DNA of 64,000 nt from an uncultured Flavobacteriales bacterium (lineage in GTDB: Bacteria > Bacteroidota > Bacteroidia > Flavobacteriales_F > PHOS-HE28): positions 93,088-157,087 of the forward strand of contig CALMPI010000002.1 in the NCBI GenBank assembly GCA_937872175.1, read 5' to 3'. Of this stretch, positions 10,001 to 19,374 are shown piece by piece. The stretch's first letter is position 1. Each line of letters begins with the position of its first letter. Position numbers and translations under genes: made by a program. The notes under the pieces were generated by a model. The model worked only from the letters and a program-made list of their open reading frames with translations, ran no database searches and was not told the origin of the DNA.

Positions 10001-10400
10001 CCATCGGCCAGATGTCCTCCTGTGCGATGCCGGCCTTGGTGGTGACGTCCTCGAAGTGCAGTCCGCCCCTGTTCCGGTACAGCCTCACACCGTCGCGCGA
10101 GGAGACGACGAACACCTCGGGCAACCCATCTCCGTCCACGTCGCCGGTGGCCACCCCTCCGGTCAGATACAGATAGCGGAACCGATAGTAGTTGATCTCG
10201 TCGGTCTCCACGAATGCATTGCGGAAGGGCATCCCGATGGCCTCGCCGCTATGCTGCACGAGCAGGGGAGAGCGCACCGCCGAGGTGTCACCGGTGGTGG
10301 TCGGGGACGGTCCAAGGCCCGGCCCTGTGCACCCGGAGAGCGCGAGCAGCACCGCCACGACCGGTACCGAGGGCCCCATGATGTACGGGTTCCGGAGCAT
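7035..10400 (-). CDS. CRTAC1-type FG-GAP/VCBS repeat lipoprotein with ASPIC/UnbV domain (paralogue B)
   Basis: A 1121-residue paralogue of the 2691-6059 product, with the same domain order: lipoprotein signal, FG-GAP block, ASPIC/UnbV domain at about residues 513-620, second FG-GAP block. With ATG 10400 as start, the lipobox LSGC places the acylated Cys at position 24, exactly as in paralogue A, which is why I prefer it to the ATG at 10439; ATG 10379 is also possible. Shared stretches include NDGWKDLFVSNGVWRDITNN and RECSSEQMPFLK. The metallo-hydrolase gene lies 51 bases upstream on the same strand, so the two may be co-transcribed. Function beyond surface beta-propeller binding is not evident. 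Confidence 0.88.
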   Translation of the reverse strand: MLRNPYIMGPSVPVVAVLLALSGCTGPGLGPSPTTTGDTSAVRSPLLVQHSGEAIGMPFRNAFVETDEINYYRFRYLYLTGGVATGDVDGDGLPEVFVVSSRDGVRLYRNRGGLHFEDVTTKAGIAQEDIWPMGTSMADIDGNGHLDLYVVCGGPTNDPERLRDRVYLNRGDGTFEERGRELGLNPDGHGIMAYFHDIDVDGDLDLFLLGHRMDFEASANVEVIVPAGSSLFSNRLFINDGNGRFTDNTVAAGLLSHTWSLGAAIGDVNGDDRPDIHVANDFVQPDMLYIQQPDGRFIDEVRSRLGHVSYYSMGVDRADMNNDGHPDLCVLDMTPPDHGRSKQNMASMRPEDFDRMTSIGWHAQYMANQLHLNNGDGSFSEIGHLAGVDRTDWSWAPLFVDLDNDGWKDLFVSNGVWRDITNNDLKRSVARIKEERKDRPIRYEDIAPLLPFSPMQNHVFRNQGDLTFSKAMAEWGYQHAGVSTAASVADLDADGDMDLVVVDVNGPMKVVENRSRQRDGSHYLQLALRGPKGNPFAVGTRALLYAGGTMQHAELVHARGFQSSVEPLIHFGLGDGGVDSVVLHWPDGTWSRIDGPKADQRIAVAYEALPHERRARSRPTTWFTDVSSRTVPGIGHTENSFDDFRAESLLPHRQSTHGPALVAGDVNGDGLDDLFLGAATGNPGQLLLQGSGTRFAPATTQPWSAHSDQEIIGACLFDADGDGDLDLYTAAGSTEWSAPSARYQDRLYVNDGRGRFTEAVDAMPPMPWPTQVVVADDVDGDGDMDLFVGGRNVPGAYPSAPRSVLLRNDGGRFSDVTAGWCAPLTSVGMVTGAALADLDADGRKDLVVTGEWMPVLAYRNTGTGFARAAWTDSTLTGWWQGITVADLDGDGDQDLVTGNIGLNNKFHPSKEKPLELYMADLDGTGTNDIVLAKHGADGTCFPVRGRECSSEQMPFLKQKFPTFKSFAEADVHKLYGPKLDEALHVSATEFRSLVWWNEGGRFSPEPLPNAAQAGPLRSVVVVDLNGDGHLDMVGGGNLYGTEVETSRYDGSTGVVLLGNGHRGFDPVPVAGSGFTARGDVRQVVRVRTGGGGQAFVVAVNNGPLRVFVPERVPAKGGLALR

Positions 10401-10451
10401 GCTCTTCCGTGCGGACCGCAGTGGACGGTGTGCGGACAACGGCGGTCGCGT

Positions 10452-11102
10452 TCACCGGAACGACGAAGGTCGGAGGAAGGGGTTGCCGCGACGCTCGGCC
10501 CCGATGGTGGTATCCGGCCCATGGCCGCTATGGACCACCACCGTGTCATCCAGAACCAGCAGGCGGGTACGGATGCTGTGCAGGAGCTGCTCCAGGTCGC
10601 CGCCCGGCAGGTCCGTGCGTCCGATGCTTCCCTGGAACAGCACATCGCCGCCCACAAGGTGGCCCGCTTCGCGGCAATAGAGCGCCACGTGTCCGGGGCT
10701 GTGGCCCGGCACATGCATCACCTCGAACCGCAGATCGCCCAGCCGCACCTCGTCCCCATCGGCCAGGTGGGCCGCCGGTTCGGGGGAGGGCTCGCATGGC
10801 ACCCCGTACAGCTGCCCGATCGCCGGGGCGCGCCGCAGCAGCTCCAGGTCGTCCGTATGGATCTCCGGCAACAGCCCGAACCGGCGATGGGCCCAGGCGT
10901 TGCCCAGCACATGGTCGATGTGGCCGTGGGTGTTCAGGCAGCGCACCACACGCAGGCCTTGCTGCGTTAGATAGGCCTCCAACCGATGCTCCTCCACCGT
11001 GTTCCAGCAACCCGGGTCCACCAGCAGGGCCTCCCGGCCGTCGTGGAGCAGCCAGGTGTTCTCCTGAAAGGGGTTGCAGACGAACGGTACGCAGTGCAGC
11101 AT
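10452..11102 (-). CDS. MBL-fold metallo-hydrolase (glyoxalase II-like)
   Basis: A 216-residue metallo-beta-lactamase-fold hydrolase. The metal-binding signature THGHIDH sits at residues 58-64. Further ligands are the His in VPGHSPGHVALY, the Asp in GGDVLFQGSIGRTDLPGGD and the His in VVHSGHGPDTTIG. This set and the short length match YcbL/GloB-like single-domain hydrolases that act on glutathione or other thioesters. The exact substrate cannot be told from sequence; Bacteroidota generally lack glutathione, so another thiol ester is possible. Transcription starts within a short divergent region shared with the TolB-like gene. Confidence 0.88.
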   Translation of the reverse strand: MLHCVPFVCNPFQENTWLLHDGREALLVDPGCWNTVEEHRLEAYLTQQGLRVVRCLNTHGHIDHVLGNAWAHRRFGLLPEIHTDDLELLRRAPAIGQLYGVPCEPSPEPAAHLADGDEVRLGDLRFEVMHVPGHSPGHVALYCREAGHLVGGDVLFQGSIGRTDLPGGDLEQLLHSIRTRLLVLDDTVVVHSGHGPDTTIGAERRGNPFLRPSSFR

Positions 11103-11150
11103 GCCCGGAAAAGCCTGAACTTCGCGCAGGGCGCGCCGAACAAGGGCGGT

Positions 11151-11168
11151 CGAATGTAGTTATCTTCA
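11151..11168. promoter_or_regulatory. back-to-back divergent -7 elements
   Basis: Minus strand 11158..11151 reads TACATTCG and serves the metallo-hydrolase. Plus strand 11161..11168 reads TATCTTCA and serves the TolB-like gene. The two elements are separated by only two bases, so RNA polymerase could probably occupy only one at a time. Confidence 0.5.
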
Positions 11169-11173
11169 ACGCT

Positions 11174-14100
11174 GTGCTCAGGAACATCCGTGCGACACTC
11201 CTTGCCCTGCTCGCCCTTTCGGCGACCCCTGTCGCGTACGGCCAGTTCTACAACGGGGCCCAGCAGGAGTTCGGGAAGAACCGCATCCAGCACGAGGAGT
11301 TCCTGTGGCAGTACTACCGCTTCGACCGGTTGGAGACCTACTTCTACAAGGGAGGCCGTGATCTGGCGCGGTACGTGGCCCTCAGTGGCCACAAGCACCT
11401 GAAGGACCTCGAGAAGCAGCTCGACATCGCCCTCGACGAACGCGTGCAGTTCGTGGTGTACAACTCGCTGTCCGACTTCCGCCAGAGCAACATCGGGATC
11501 ACCGGCGATGAGCAGTACAACATCGGCGGGGTCACCCGCATCGTGGGCACCAAGGTCTTCGTGTACTTCGAGGGCGACCACGCGCGGCTCGATCAGCAGG
11601 TGCGAAGCGGGGTGGCCCAGGTGATGCTGGACCAGATGATGTTCGGGGGGAACTGGCGCGAGGTGCTGAAGAACAGCACGCTGATGAACCTGCCCGAGTG
11701 GTACACCAAGGGGCTGGTGGCCCATGTGGCCGGGCCCATGGACGCGATGCAGGCCAGCCGCCTGCGCGATGGCATCCTCGCGGGCCGCTTCGACCGCTTC
11801 AACCGGCTGGAAGGGGAGGACGCGGTGCTCATGGGCCAGGCGATCTGGTCCTATGTGGCCGATGTGTACGGTCAGAGCGTCATCCCCAACATCCTGTACA
11901 TGACCCGGGTGAGCCGCAACGTGGAGAGCGGGTTCATGTACGTGCTCGGCGTGCCCTTGAAGAACCTCGCCACGGATTGCCTGGGCCATTACAAGGAGCG
12001 CTTCGCCAAAGAGGAGCAGCTGCGTGAGGCGGTCACCCTGGACGAGCTGCCCATCCGCCATCGCAAACGCAGCACCTGGTCACAGTTCAAGCTGAGCCCC
12101 AACGGCCGCTACGCCGCCTGGGTCACCAATGAACTGGGCCAGTACAAGGTCTTCATCCGGGACCTTTCCGAGCAGCGCACCTGGCGGATCGCCAAGGGTG
12201 AGAAGAAGCTGAACCGCATCGTGGACCGCAGCTATCCGGTGCTGGCCTGGCACCCCGGAAGCCGGGCCCTCAGCTACGCCGTGGAACGCAAGGGTGAGCT
12301 CTACCTGAAGACCTACACCCTGGACGATCGCAAGACCAGCGTTCGGCCGGTGTTCATGTTGGAGAAGCTGCTCTCCATGGCCTACTCGCCCGATGGCCAG
12401 AACATGGTGTTCAGCGCCGTTCGGGAAGGCCGCACCGACCTCTACCTGTATTACCTCATCGGCAACCGGCAGGAGCAGCTCACCAGCGATCAGTTCGACG
12501 ACCTGGAGCCGTCGTTCACGCTGGACGGCGAGGGCATCCTGTTCGCCAGCGACCGCACGGACGACACCCTGCGTAGCCAGCCGGCCAACGCCGAGGTGGC
12601 CCTGGTGAACGGGCACAAGGACATCTTCCTGTACGACCTGGCCGGCCGCTCCGCTCTCCTGCGCCGCCTCACCAGCACCTCGTATGCCGACGAATCGGCC
12701 CCGATGCCGCTGGACAGCGTGGCGTTCACCTACCTGGGTGATGCGTCAGGCCTGCGGGACCGGTACAGGGTGCGCTATGACAGTGTGGTGAGCCATGTGG
12801 ACACCACCATCCACTACCGCTATTTCGCCGTGAACGAGCGGATCACCAGGGGGCGTCGCTCGGTGCTGGAGCACGATGTGCACGCCCGGAACGGGCGCCT
12901 CGCGGAACTGGTGTTCGAGAACGGTCGCTATCATCTGCGCATGGGCCGCACCGCTCCTGCCGGCGCAGGTGTCGGCGACGCTTCGCCCAGCGGCCCAGGC
13001 CCCGACCGCCGCGAACCACTCGGTGAGCAGAACGACCCCCTCGACCAGGTGGTGAAGGTGGCTCCCCGTGTGCCCCGGCCCGCAGGCGAAGTGGTGAACG
13101 TGGACAATTATCAGTTCAGCGACGAGAACGCACCACCGCCTGACCGGCCCATGGAGGCACCACCTCCCACCTTGGCGACCGTCCCGTCCGCCGCTGCGCC
13201 CGGCGACACCCTCGCCGACCGTCCCCTGGTCTTCCCCGAGCAGCGCAACTACCATGTGAACTTCGCCACCGACGCGGTGCTCACCCAGGTGGATAACAGC
13301 TACAACGCCGCCTTCTATCAGCCCTTCACCGGCGCCCAGAACCTGAACCCCGGTCTCAGCGGCATGATCCAGATGGGCATCAGCGACCTGTTCGAGGACC
13401 ACAAGATCATCGGCGGCTTCCGCCTTGCGCTGGACCTCAACAACAACGACTACTTCCTCACCTACATCAACCTGAAACGACGGCTGGACAAGCGGTTCAC
13501 CGTGCAGCGCCAGACCCTGCAGGGCGTATCCCGCTTCGGTGTGGTGAAGGTGCAGACCCACCTGGCCAACTATCAGGTGAGCTGGCCCTTCAGTGAGCTG
13601 GCGAGCGTGCGCGCCTCCCTTCTGTACCGGCACGACCGATACGTGCTGCAGAGCACCGACCTGCTCAGCCTGCAGGAGCCCAACTTCTACGACCAGATGG
13701 CCGGCGGCAAACTGGAATACGTCTATGACAGTTCGGTGCCGCGCGGGCTCAACCTCTACACCGGCTGGAAGTTCAAGGTCTTTGGCGAGTACTACATCCA
13801 GCCGGACGAGGGCAACAGCGACATGCAGGTGCTCGGCCTGGACGCCCGCCATTCCCTGCGGATCCACCGTGATCTGGTGCTGGTGAACCGCCTTGCGGGC
13901 GCCACCAGCCTGGGCAGCCGCCGCATCATCCATTTCCTGGGCGGGGTGGACAACTGGCTCTTCCCCCGGGTGGACAACAGCATCCCCATCGACTTCGACC
14001 AGAACTACTTCTACCAGAGCAACGCCACACCGATGCGGGGCTTCTACTTCAATGCGCGCAACGGCACCTCCTTCGGTGTGCTGAACACCGAGCTGCGCTG

Positions 14101-14425
14101 GCCGATCTTCCGCTACCTCGTCAACCGGCCCATGCGGTCCGACTTCCTGCAGAACTTCCAGATCGTGGCGTTCGGTGATGTGGGTGTCGCCTGGACCGGG
14201 CCCGATCCCTACAGTGAGGAGAACACCTTCAACCAGCAGGTCATCAACAGCAATCCGCTGCTCATCACCATCAAGAACCAGCGTGAGCCCATCGTGGGCA
14301 GCTACGGGGCCGGCCTCCGCGCGCGCCTCCTCGGCTACTTCGTGCGCGCCGACTGGGCCTGGGGGGTGGACGATGGCCGCGTGCTCGACCCCGTGTTCCA
14401 CCTCTCCCTCAGCCTCGACATCTGA
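11174..14425 (+). CDS. TolB-like PD40 propeller fused to C-terminal outer-membrane beta-barrel
   Basis: A 1083-residue predicted outer-membrane protein. I chose the GTG at 11174 because it directly precedes a signal peptide (LLALLALSATPVAYG) and lies five bases after a -7-like element. Residues about 25-290 resemble the scaffold of secreted gluzincin-type peptidases (LPEWYTKGLV), but the expected HExxH helix reads RSGVAQVML, so catalysis is unlikely. Residues about 300-530 contain WD40-like PD40 repeats of the TolB type (LSPNGRYAAWVTN, YSPDGQNMVFSA, LDGEGILFASD). After a proline-rich linker, residues about 750-1083 look like an Omp85/surface-antigen type barrel (TPMRGFYFNARNGTSFGVLN). Homologues in Bacteroidota are usually labelled biopolymer transporter Tol. 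The role is unproven. Confidence 0.82.
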   Translation: MLRNIRATLLALLALSATPVAYGQFYNGAQQEFGKNRIQHEEFLWQYYRFDRLETYFYKGGRDLARYVALSGHKHLKDLEKQLDIALDERVQFVVYNSLSDFRQSNIGITGDEQYNIGGVTRIVGTKVFVYFEGDHARLDQQVRSGVAQVMLDQMMFGGNWREVLKNSTLMNLPEWYTKGLVAHVAGPMDAMQASRLRDGILAGRFDRFNRLEGEDAVLMGQAIWSYVADVYGQSVIPNILYMTRVSRNVESGFMYVLGVPLKNLATDCLGHYKERFAKEEQLREAVTLDELPIRHRKRSTWSQFKLSPNGRYAAWVTNELGQYKVFIRDLSEQRTWRIAKGEKKLNRIVDRSYPVLAWHPGSRALSYAVERKGELYLKTYTLDDRKTSVRPVFMLEKLLSMAYSPDGQNMVFSAVREGRTDLYLYYLIGNRQEQLTSDQFDDLEPSFTLDGEGILFASDRTDDTLRSQPANAEVALVNGHKDIFLYDLAGRSALLRRLTSTSYADESAPMPLDSVAFTYLGDASGLRDRYRVRYDSVVSHVDTTIHYRYFAVNERITRGRRSVLEHDVHARNGRLAELVFENGRYHLRMGRTAPAGAGVGDASPSGPGPDRREPLGEQNDPLDQVVKVAPRVPRPAGEVVNVDNYQFSDENAPPPDRPMEAPPPTLATVPSAAAPGDTLADRPLVFPEQRNYHVNFATDAVLTQVDNSYNAAFYQPFTGAQNLNPGLSGMIQMGISDLFEDHKIIGGFRLALDLNNNDYFLTYINLKRRLDKRFTVQRQTLQGVSRFGVVKVQTHLANYQVSWPFSELASVRASLLYRHDRYVLQSTDLLSLQEPNFYDQMAGGKLEYVYDSSVPRGLNLYTGWKFKVFGEYYIQPDEGNSDMQVLGLDARHSLRIHRDLVLVNRLAGATSLGSRRIIHFLGGVDNWLFPRVDNSIPIDFDQNYFYQSNATPMRGFYFNARNGTSFGVLNTELRWPIFRYLVNRPMRSDFLQNFQIVAFGDVGVAWTGPDPYSEENTFNQQVINSNPLLITIKNQREPIVGSYGAGLRARLLGYFVRADWAWGVDDGRVLDPVFHLSLSLDI

Positions 14426-14428
14426 GCC

Positions 14429-14797
14429 ATGTCCGCCACCGCTGTTGCGTTGCTCCTGCTCATCGGCCTGCTGGCCGGACTGCTGAGCGGCTTCGTCGGC
14501 GTGGGCGGCGGCATCATCATGGTGCCAGCCCTCGTATGGCTCATGGGCTATGGCCAGCATCAGGCCCAGGGCACCAGCCTGGCGGTACTGGTATTGCCTG
14601 TGGTGGCCGTCGCCGCCTGGAATTACCACCGCGAGCACCCGCTCGACCTGCGGGCCGTGGCCATCATCGCCGGTGCCTTCGTGCTGGGCGGATACGTGGG
14701 CAGCCGCATGGCCCTCAGCATCCCAGCCGATGCGGTCAAGCGTGTGTTCGGCCTTGTGATGCTCGTGGTCGCCATCAAGCTGATCTTCGGCAAGTGA
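14429..14797 (+). CDS. half-size TSUP (TauE/SafE family) membrane protein
   Basis: A 122-residue very hydrophobic protein with about four membrane segments. The first contains the family's glycine-rich signature LSGFVGVGGGIIMVPAL, and a second half-signature LGGYVGSRMAL follows near residue 85. Full-length TSUP anion or sulfite exporters are about 250 residues with two such halves, so this product is one repeat unit and would need to dimerise. It starts three bases after the TolB-like gene, and its stop overlaps the GTG start of the amidohydrolase (GTGA). The transported substrate is unknown. Confidence 0.8.
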   Translation: MSATAVALLLLIGLLAGLLSGFVGVGGGIIMVPALVWLMGYGQHQAQGTSLAVLVLPVVAVAAWNYHREHPLDLRAVAIIAGAFVLGGYVGSRMALSIPADAVKRVFGLVMLVVAIKLIFGK

Positions 14798-16002
14798 TCG
14801 CGCGCATCCGGAAGGAACTGGAGGCCCTGGGGGACCGGCCCGTGCAGTGGCGCCGCTGGATGCATCAGCACCCCGAGCTGTCCTTCCACGAGGAGGGCAC
14901 TGCTGCTCACGTGGCCTCCGTGCTCCGCGAGGAGGGCATCCCTGTGCGCGAGGGGCTCGCCCGGCATCCGGACCGGTCCGGCGGCACGGGCCTCATCGCG
15001 CTCGTCACCGGGTCCCGCTCCCCGTCCGACCGCTGTTTCGCCCTGCGCGCCGACATGGATGCACTGCCGATCCAGGAGGTGGGCAAAGCCGGCTATTGTT
15101 CGCTCAACCCGGGCGTGATGCATGCCTGCGGCCATGACGCGCACACCGCCATGGTGCTTGCAGCCGGCATCGCCCTGCACCGCATGCGCGAGGCTTGGAG
15201 CGGCACGGTGATGCTGGTGTTCCAGCCCGGCGAGGAGAAGGAACCCGGCGGGGCGAGCCTCTTCGTGAAGGAGGGTGCGCTGACCGATCCCCCCCCATCG
15301 GGCATCCTGGGCCAGCATGTCACCCCGGAACTGGCCTCGGGCAAGCTCGGTTTCCGCAGCGGTCCCTTCATGGCCGCCGCCGACGAGCTCTACCTCATCG
15401 TGCGCGGGCGTGGGGGCCATGCCTCCAAGCGCGCCGAGCTCGTGGACCCGATCCTCATCGCCTCGCGGATGCTGCCCGTGCTGTACGAGGCCGCCGAACG
15501 CGCGAAGCCTTCGGGCGAGCCCATGGTGATGAGCTTCGGTCGATTCATCGCCCACGGCGCCACCAACATCGTTCCGGATGAGGCGCGCCTCGATGGCACC
15601 CTTCGCACCTTCAACGAGGACCTGCGCGCCCTGCTCCATGACCTGCTGCCGCGCGTGTGCGCGGGCGTGGCACAGGACATGGGCGGTGAGGCGGAGCTGC
15701 GGATCGTGAAGGGTTCGCCGGTGGTGAAGAACGACCCCGCGCTCACCGCCCGCATGCGCCGCGTGGCCGAGGACCTGGTGGGTGCGGAGAACGTGGTGGA
15801 CATGGACATCCGCATGGGCGCCGAGGACTTCGCCTACTACACGCACGTGATGCCGGGCTGCTTCTTCCGCCTGGGTACCGGCAACCCCGCGAAGCCCGGC
15901 ACGCAGAGCGGCCTGCACACCGCCGCCTTCGACATCGATGAGGATGCGCTGCCGATCGGTGCGGCGATGATGATGGCGGGGGCGCTGAACGAGCTGCAAT
16001 GA
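14794..16002 (+). CDS. M20-family amidohydrolase (aminoacyl/hippurate hydrolase type)
   Basis: A 402-residue cytosolic zinc or cobalt amidohydrolase of the M20D type, which removes acyl groups from N-acyl amino acids or related amides. Metal-binding motifs are visible as MHACGHDAHTAM, the acidic segment FQPGEEKEPGG, and a C-terminal MGAEDFAYY stretch. The lid/dimerisation domain starts around GRGGHASKRAELVDP. I start at the GTG at 14794, which overlaps the upstream stop; the longer in-frame ORF from 14536 would run through the TSUP gene in another frame. Its stop overlaps the ATG of the following lipoprotein gene. Natural substrate cannot be assigned. Confidence 0.87.
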   Translation: MIARIRKELEALGDRPVQWRRWMHQHPELSFHEEGTAAHVASVLREEGIPVREGLARHPDRSGGTGLIALVTGSRSPSDRCFALRADMDALPIQEVGKAGYCSLNPGVMHACGHDAHTAMVLAAGIALHRMREAWSGTVMLVFQPGEEKEPGGASLFVKEGALTDPPPSGILGQHVTPELASGKLGFRSGPFMAAADELYLIVRGRGGHASKRAELVDPILIASRMLPVLYEAAERAKPSGEPMVMSFGRFIAHGATNIVPDEARLDGTLRTFNEDLRALLHDLLPRVCAGVAQDMGGEAELRIVKGSPVVKNDPALTARMRRVAEDLVGAENVVDMDIRMGAEDFAYYTHVMPGCFFRLGTGNPAKPGTQSGLHTAAFDIDEDALPIGAAMMMAGALNELQ

Positions 16003-16570
16003 CCCGTTTGTTCATGCAGATCGTGAACGCTGCTCGTGCCCTGCCGGCCATGGTGCTCCTGTTCGGTGCGGTCATCCTGGCCGGATGTGGGAACCAGAAC
16101 GTTCCTGATGGACCGCCACCCATGGCCGTCGACACCACCGGATCATGGCCCACTCCCGAGATCGAGGAGGAAGCTGCGGCGCGAGAGGCTGACACGGTCC
16201 GCACCGATACGGTACTGAGCTTGTTCAACGAGCGTCATGTGCTGACCATTACGGGGGGGGCCTCGGTGGGTCGAACTTCGACCGCGTGTTCCGTATCCAG
16301 CTCACCAGTACGCGTGGTCTGGTGATCGATACGCTGCTGACGAAGAACTCCTTCGCGGACAGCCTGGACGCGGACTTCCTCGAGCGTGCCGGACTCTATG
16401 CGCTGGACTTTGACTTCGTACGCTCCCGAAGCCTCTACTTCAACGCGTTCACTGGAGTGGATGAGACGGATCACGTACAGCTGATCGACCTCTTCCTCAC
16501 CTATGCGGGCCCGGAGAAGGGACGCTTGATCTATTGGACCAGACCAGAGGAGACCGACGAGACCGAGTGA
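15999..16570 (+). pseudogene. lipoprotein gene interrupted by a frameshift in a G8 tract
   Basis: The first 84 codons encode a lipoprotein N-terminus (ALPAMVLLFGAVILAGC, lipobox LAGC) and an acidic stretch. At 16253-16260 there is a run of eight G. Adding one G restores a continuous frame of about 190 aa that reads on through FDRVFRIQLTSTRGLV to a stop at 16570, while the frame as written ends at 16325. The downstream part keeps coding character (DADFLERAGLYALDFDFVRS). It is therefore either a sequencing or assembly error, a slipped or phase-variable tract, or a recent pseudogene. I do not recognise the family with confidence. The ATG overlaps the stop of the amidohydrolase gene, implying translational coupling. 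Confidence 0.75.
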
Positions 16571-16592
16571 GCGGCACGAGGGCTCGCGGTCA

Positions 16593-16928
16593 TCAGCGTT
16601 GCACGATATCGTCCAGCTCGATCACCGGCCTTCCGTTCTTCTCGTGCACGGTCATCTCCACCTGGTGCGTGGAGCGTCCGCCGGCGGTGTAGAGGTCCAC
16701 ATGTACCGAGAACGCACCGGGCCAGTTGCGGACGGCGACCGCTTTCAGGTTGTTCCACACGGTCGGGGGCGGCATCACCAACGGTGCGCCGATCTCCTCC
16801 ACCGCGTCCGCCATCGCATCGGCTGAGAGCCGCACGCCATCGGTCGCCTCCTCGAGGTCCACGAAGCGCCGCTCCACCAGCAGCTTCATCACGTGCTTCG
16901 CGACGAGGGTGAGGTCGTTGGGATCCAT
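16593..16928 (-). CDS. conserved-looking hypothetical protein, 111 aa
   Basis: I do not recognise the family. The product is a soluble 111-residue alpha/beta protein without signal peptide. It has an N-terminal helix (NDLTLVAKHVMKLLVERRF), a central segment rich in Ala and Glu, and beta-strand-like C-terminal half (AFSVHVDLYTAGGRSTHQVE, GRPVIELDDIV) that could be a small beta-sheet domain. It lies convergent to the frameshifted lipoprotein gene, 22 bases away, and downstream of recQ on the same strand, separated from it by a hairpin. Codon usage matches the neighbours, which supports it being a real gene. Confidence 0.7.
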   Translation of the reverse strand: MDPNDLTLVAKHVMKLLVERRFVDLEEATDGVRLSADAMADAVEEIGAPLVMPPPTVWNNLKAVAVRNWPGAFSVHVDLYTAGGRSTHQVEMTVHEKNGRPVIELDDIVQR

Positions 16929-16953
16929 GGCTGAGCGTGGTGATCTGCGCTGG

Positions 16954-16974
16954 GAACAGGCTGGAAGCCTGTTC
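16954..16974 (-). terminator. hairpin downstream of recQ
   Basis: A perfect 9-base stem (GAACAGGCT / AGCCTGTTC) with a 3-base loop lies five bases after the recQ stop. There is no U tract on the minus strand, so it may attenuate or process rather than terminate fully. Confidence 0.55.
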
Positions 16975-16978
16975 GACC

Positions 16979-19162
<2,184 letters not shown>

Positions 19163-19200
19163 GGTATGCGTACGCTTCTATGGCCGGGTTCCGGCGCTCT

Positions 19201-19208
19201 CTAAGGTA
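19201..19208 (-). promoter_or_regulatory. candidate -7 element for recQ
   Basis: Minus strand reads TACCTTAG, a TAnnTTTG-like element, 38 bases before the recQ ATG at 19162. Confidence 0.4.
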
Positions 19209-19337
19209 TGGCAACTTTCCGGATCCCGCGCTGCAGGTCCGCGGCGTGCCGCTTCAACGCGGGACCGGGGTCCCCTGTTGCCCGTCCGGCTGTTGAAGGA
19301 TCGCCGCGCCTCCGCGAAGTCCCCTCACCCCCCCGGC

Positions 19338-19345
19338 TATCTTTG
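19338..19345 (+). promoter_or_regulatory. -7 element for the tatC operon
   Basis: The sequence TATCTTTG is an exact match to TAnnTTTG, 29 bases before the GTG start of tatC, within the 212-base recQ-tatC divergent region. That region holds no other recognisable feature. Confidence 0.6.
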
Positions 19346-19374
19346 GCCCTTCGTCGAAAAGGCGTCGAAGGACC

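Noticed and set aside
8649..10970. A 773-aa open frame on the plus strand
   Set aside because: Antisense shadow of FG-GAP paralogue B and the metallo-hydrolase; no recognised motif.
12746..14638. A 630-aa open frame on the minus strand
   Set aside because: Antisense to the TolB-like protein, which has clear domains.
14536..14793. N-terminal extension of the amidohydrolase
   Set aside because: This part overlaps the TSUP gene in another frame and its translation shows no conserved pattern; the GTGA overlap gives a better start.
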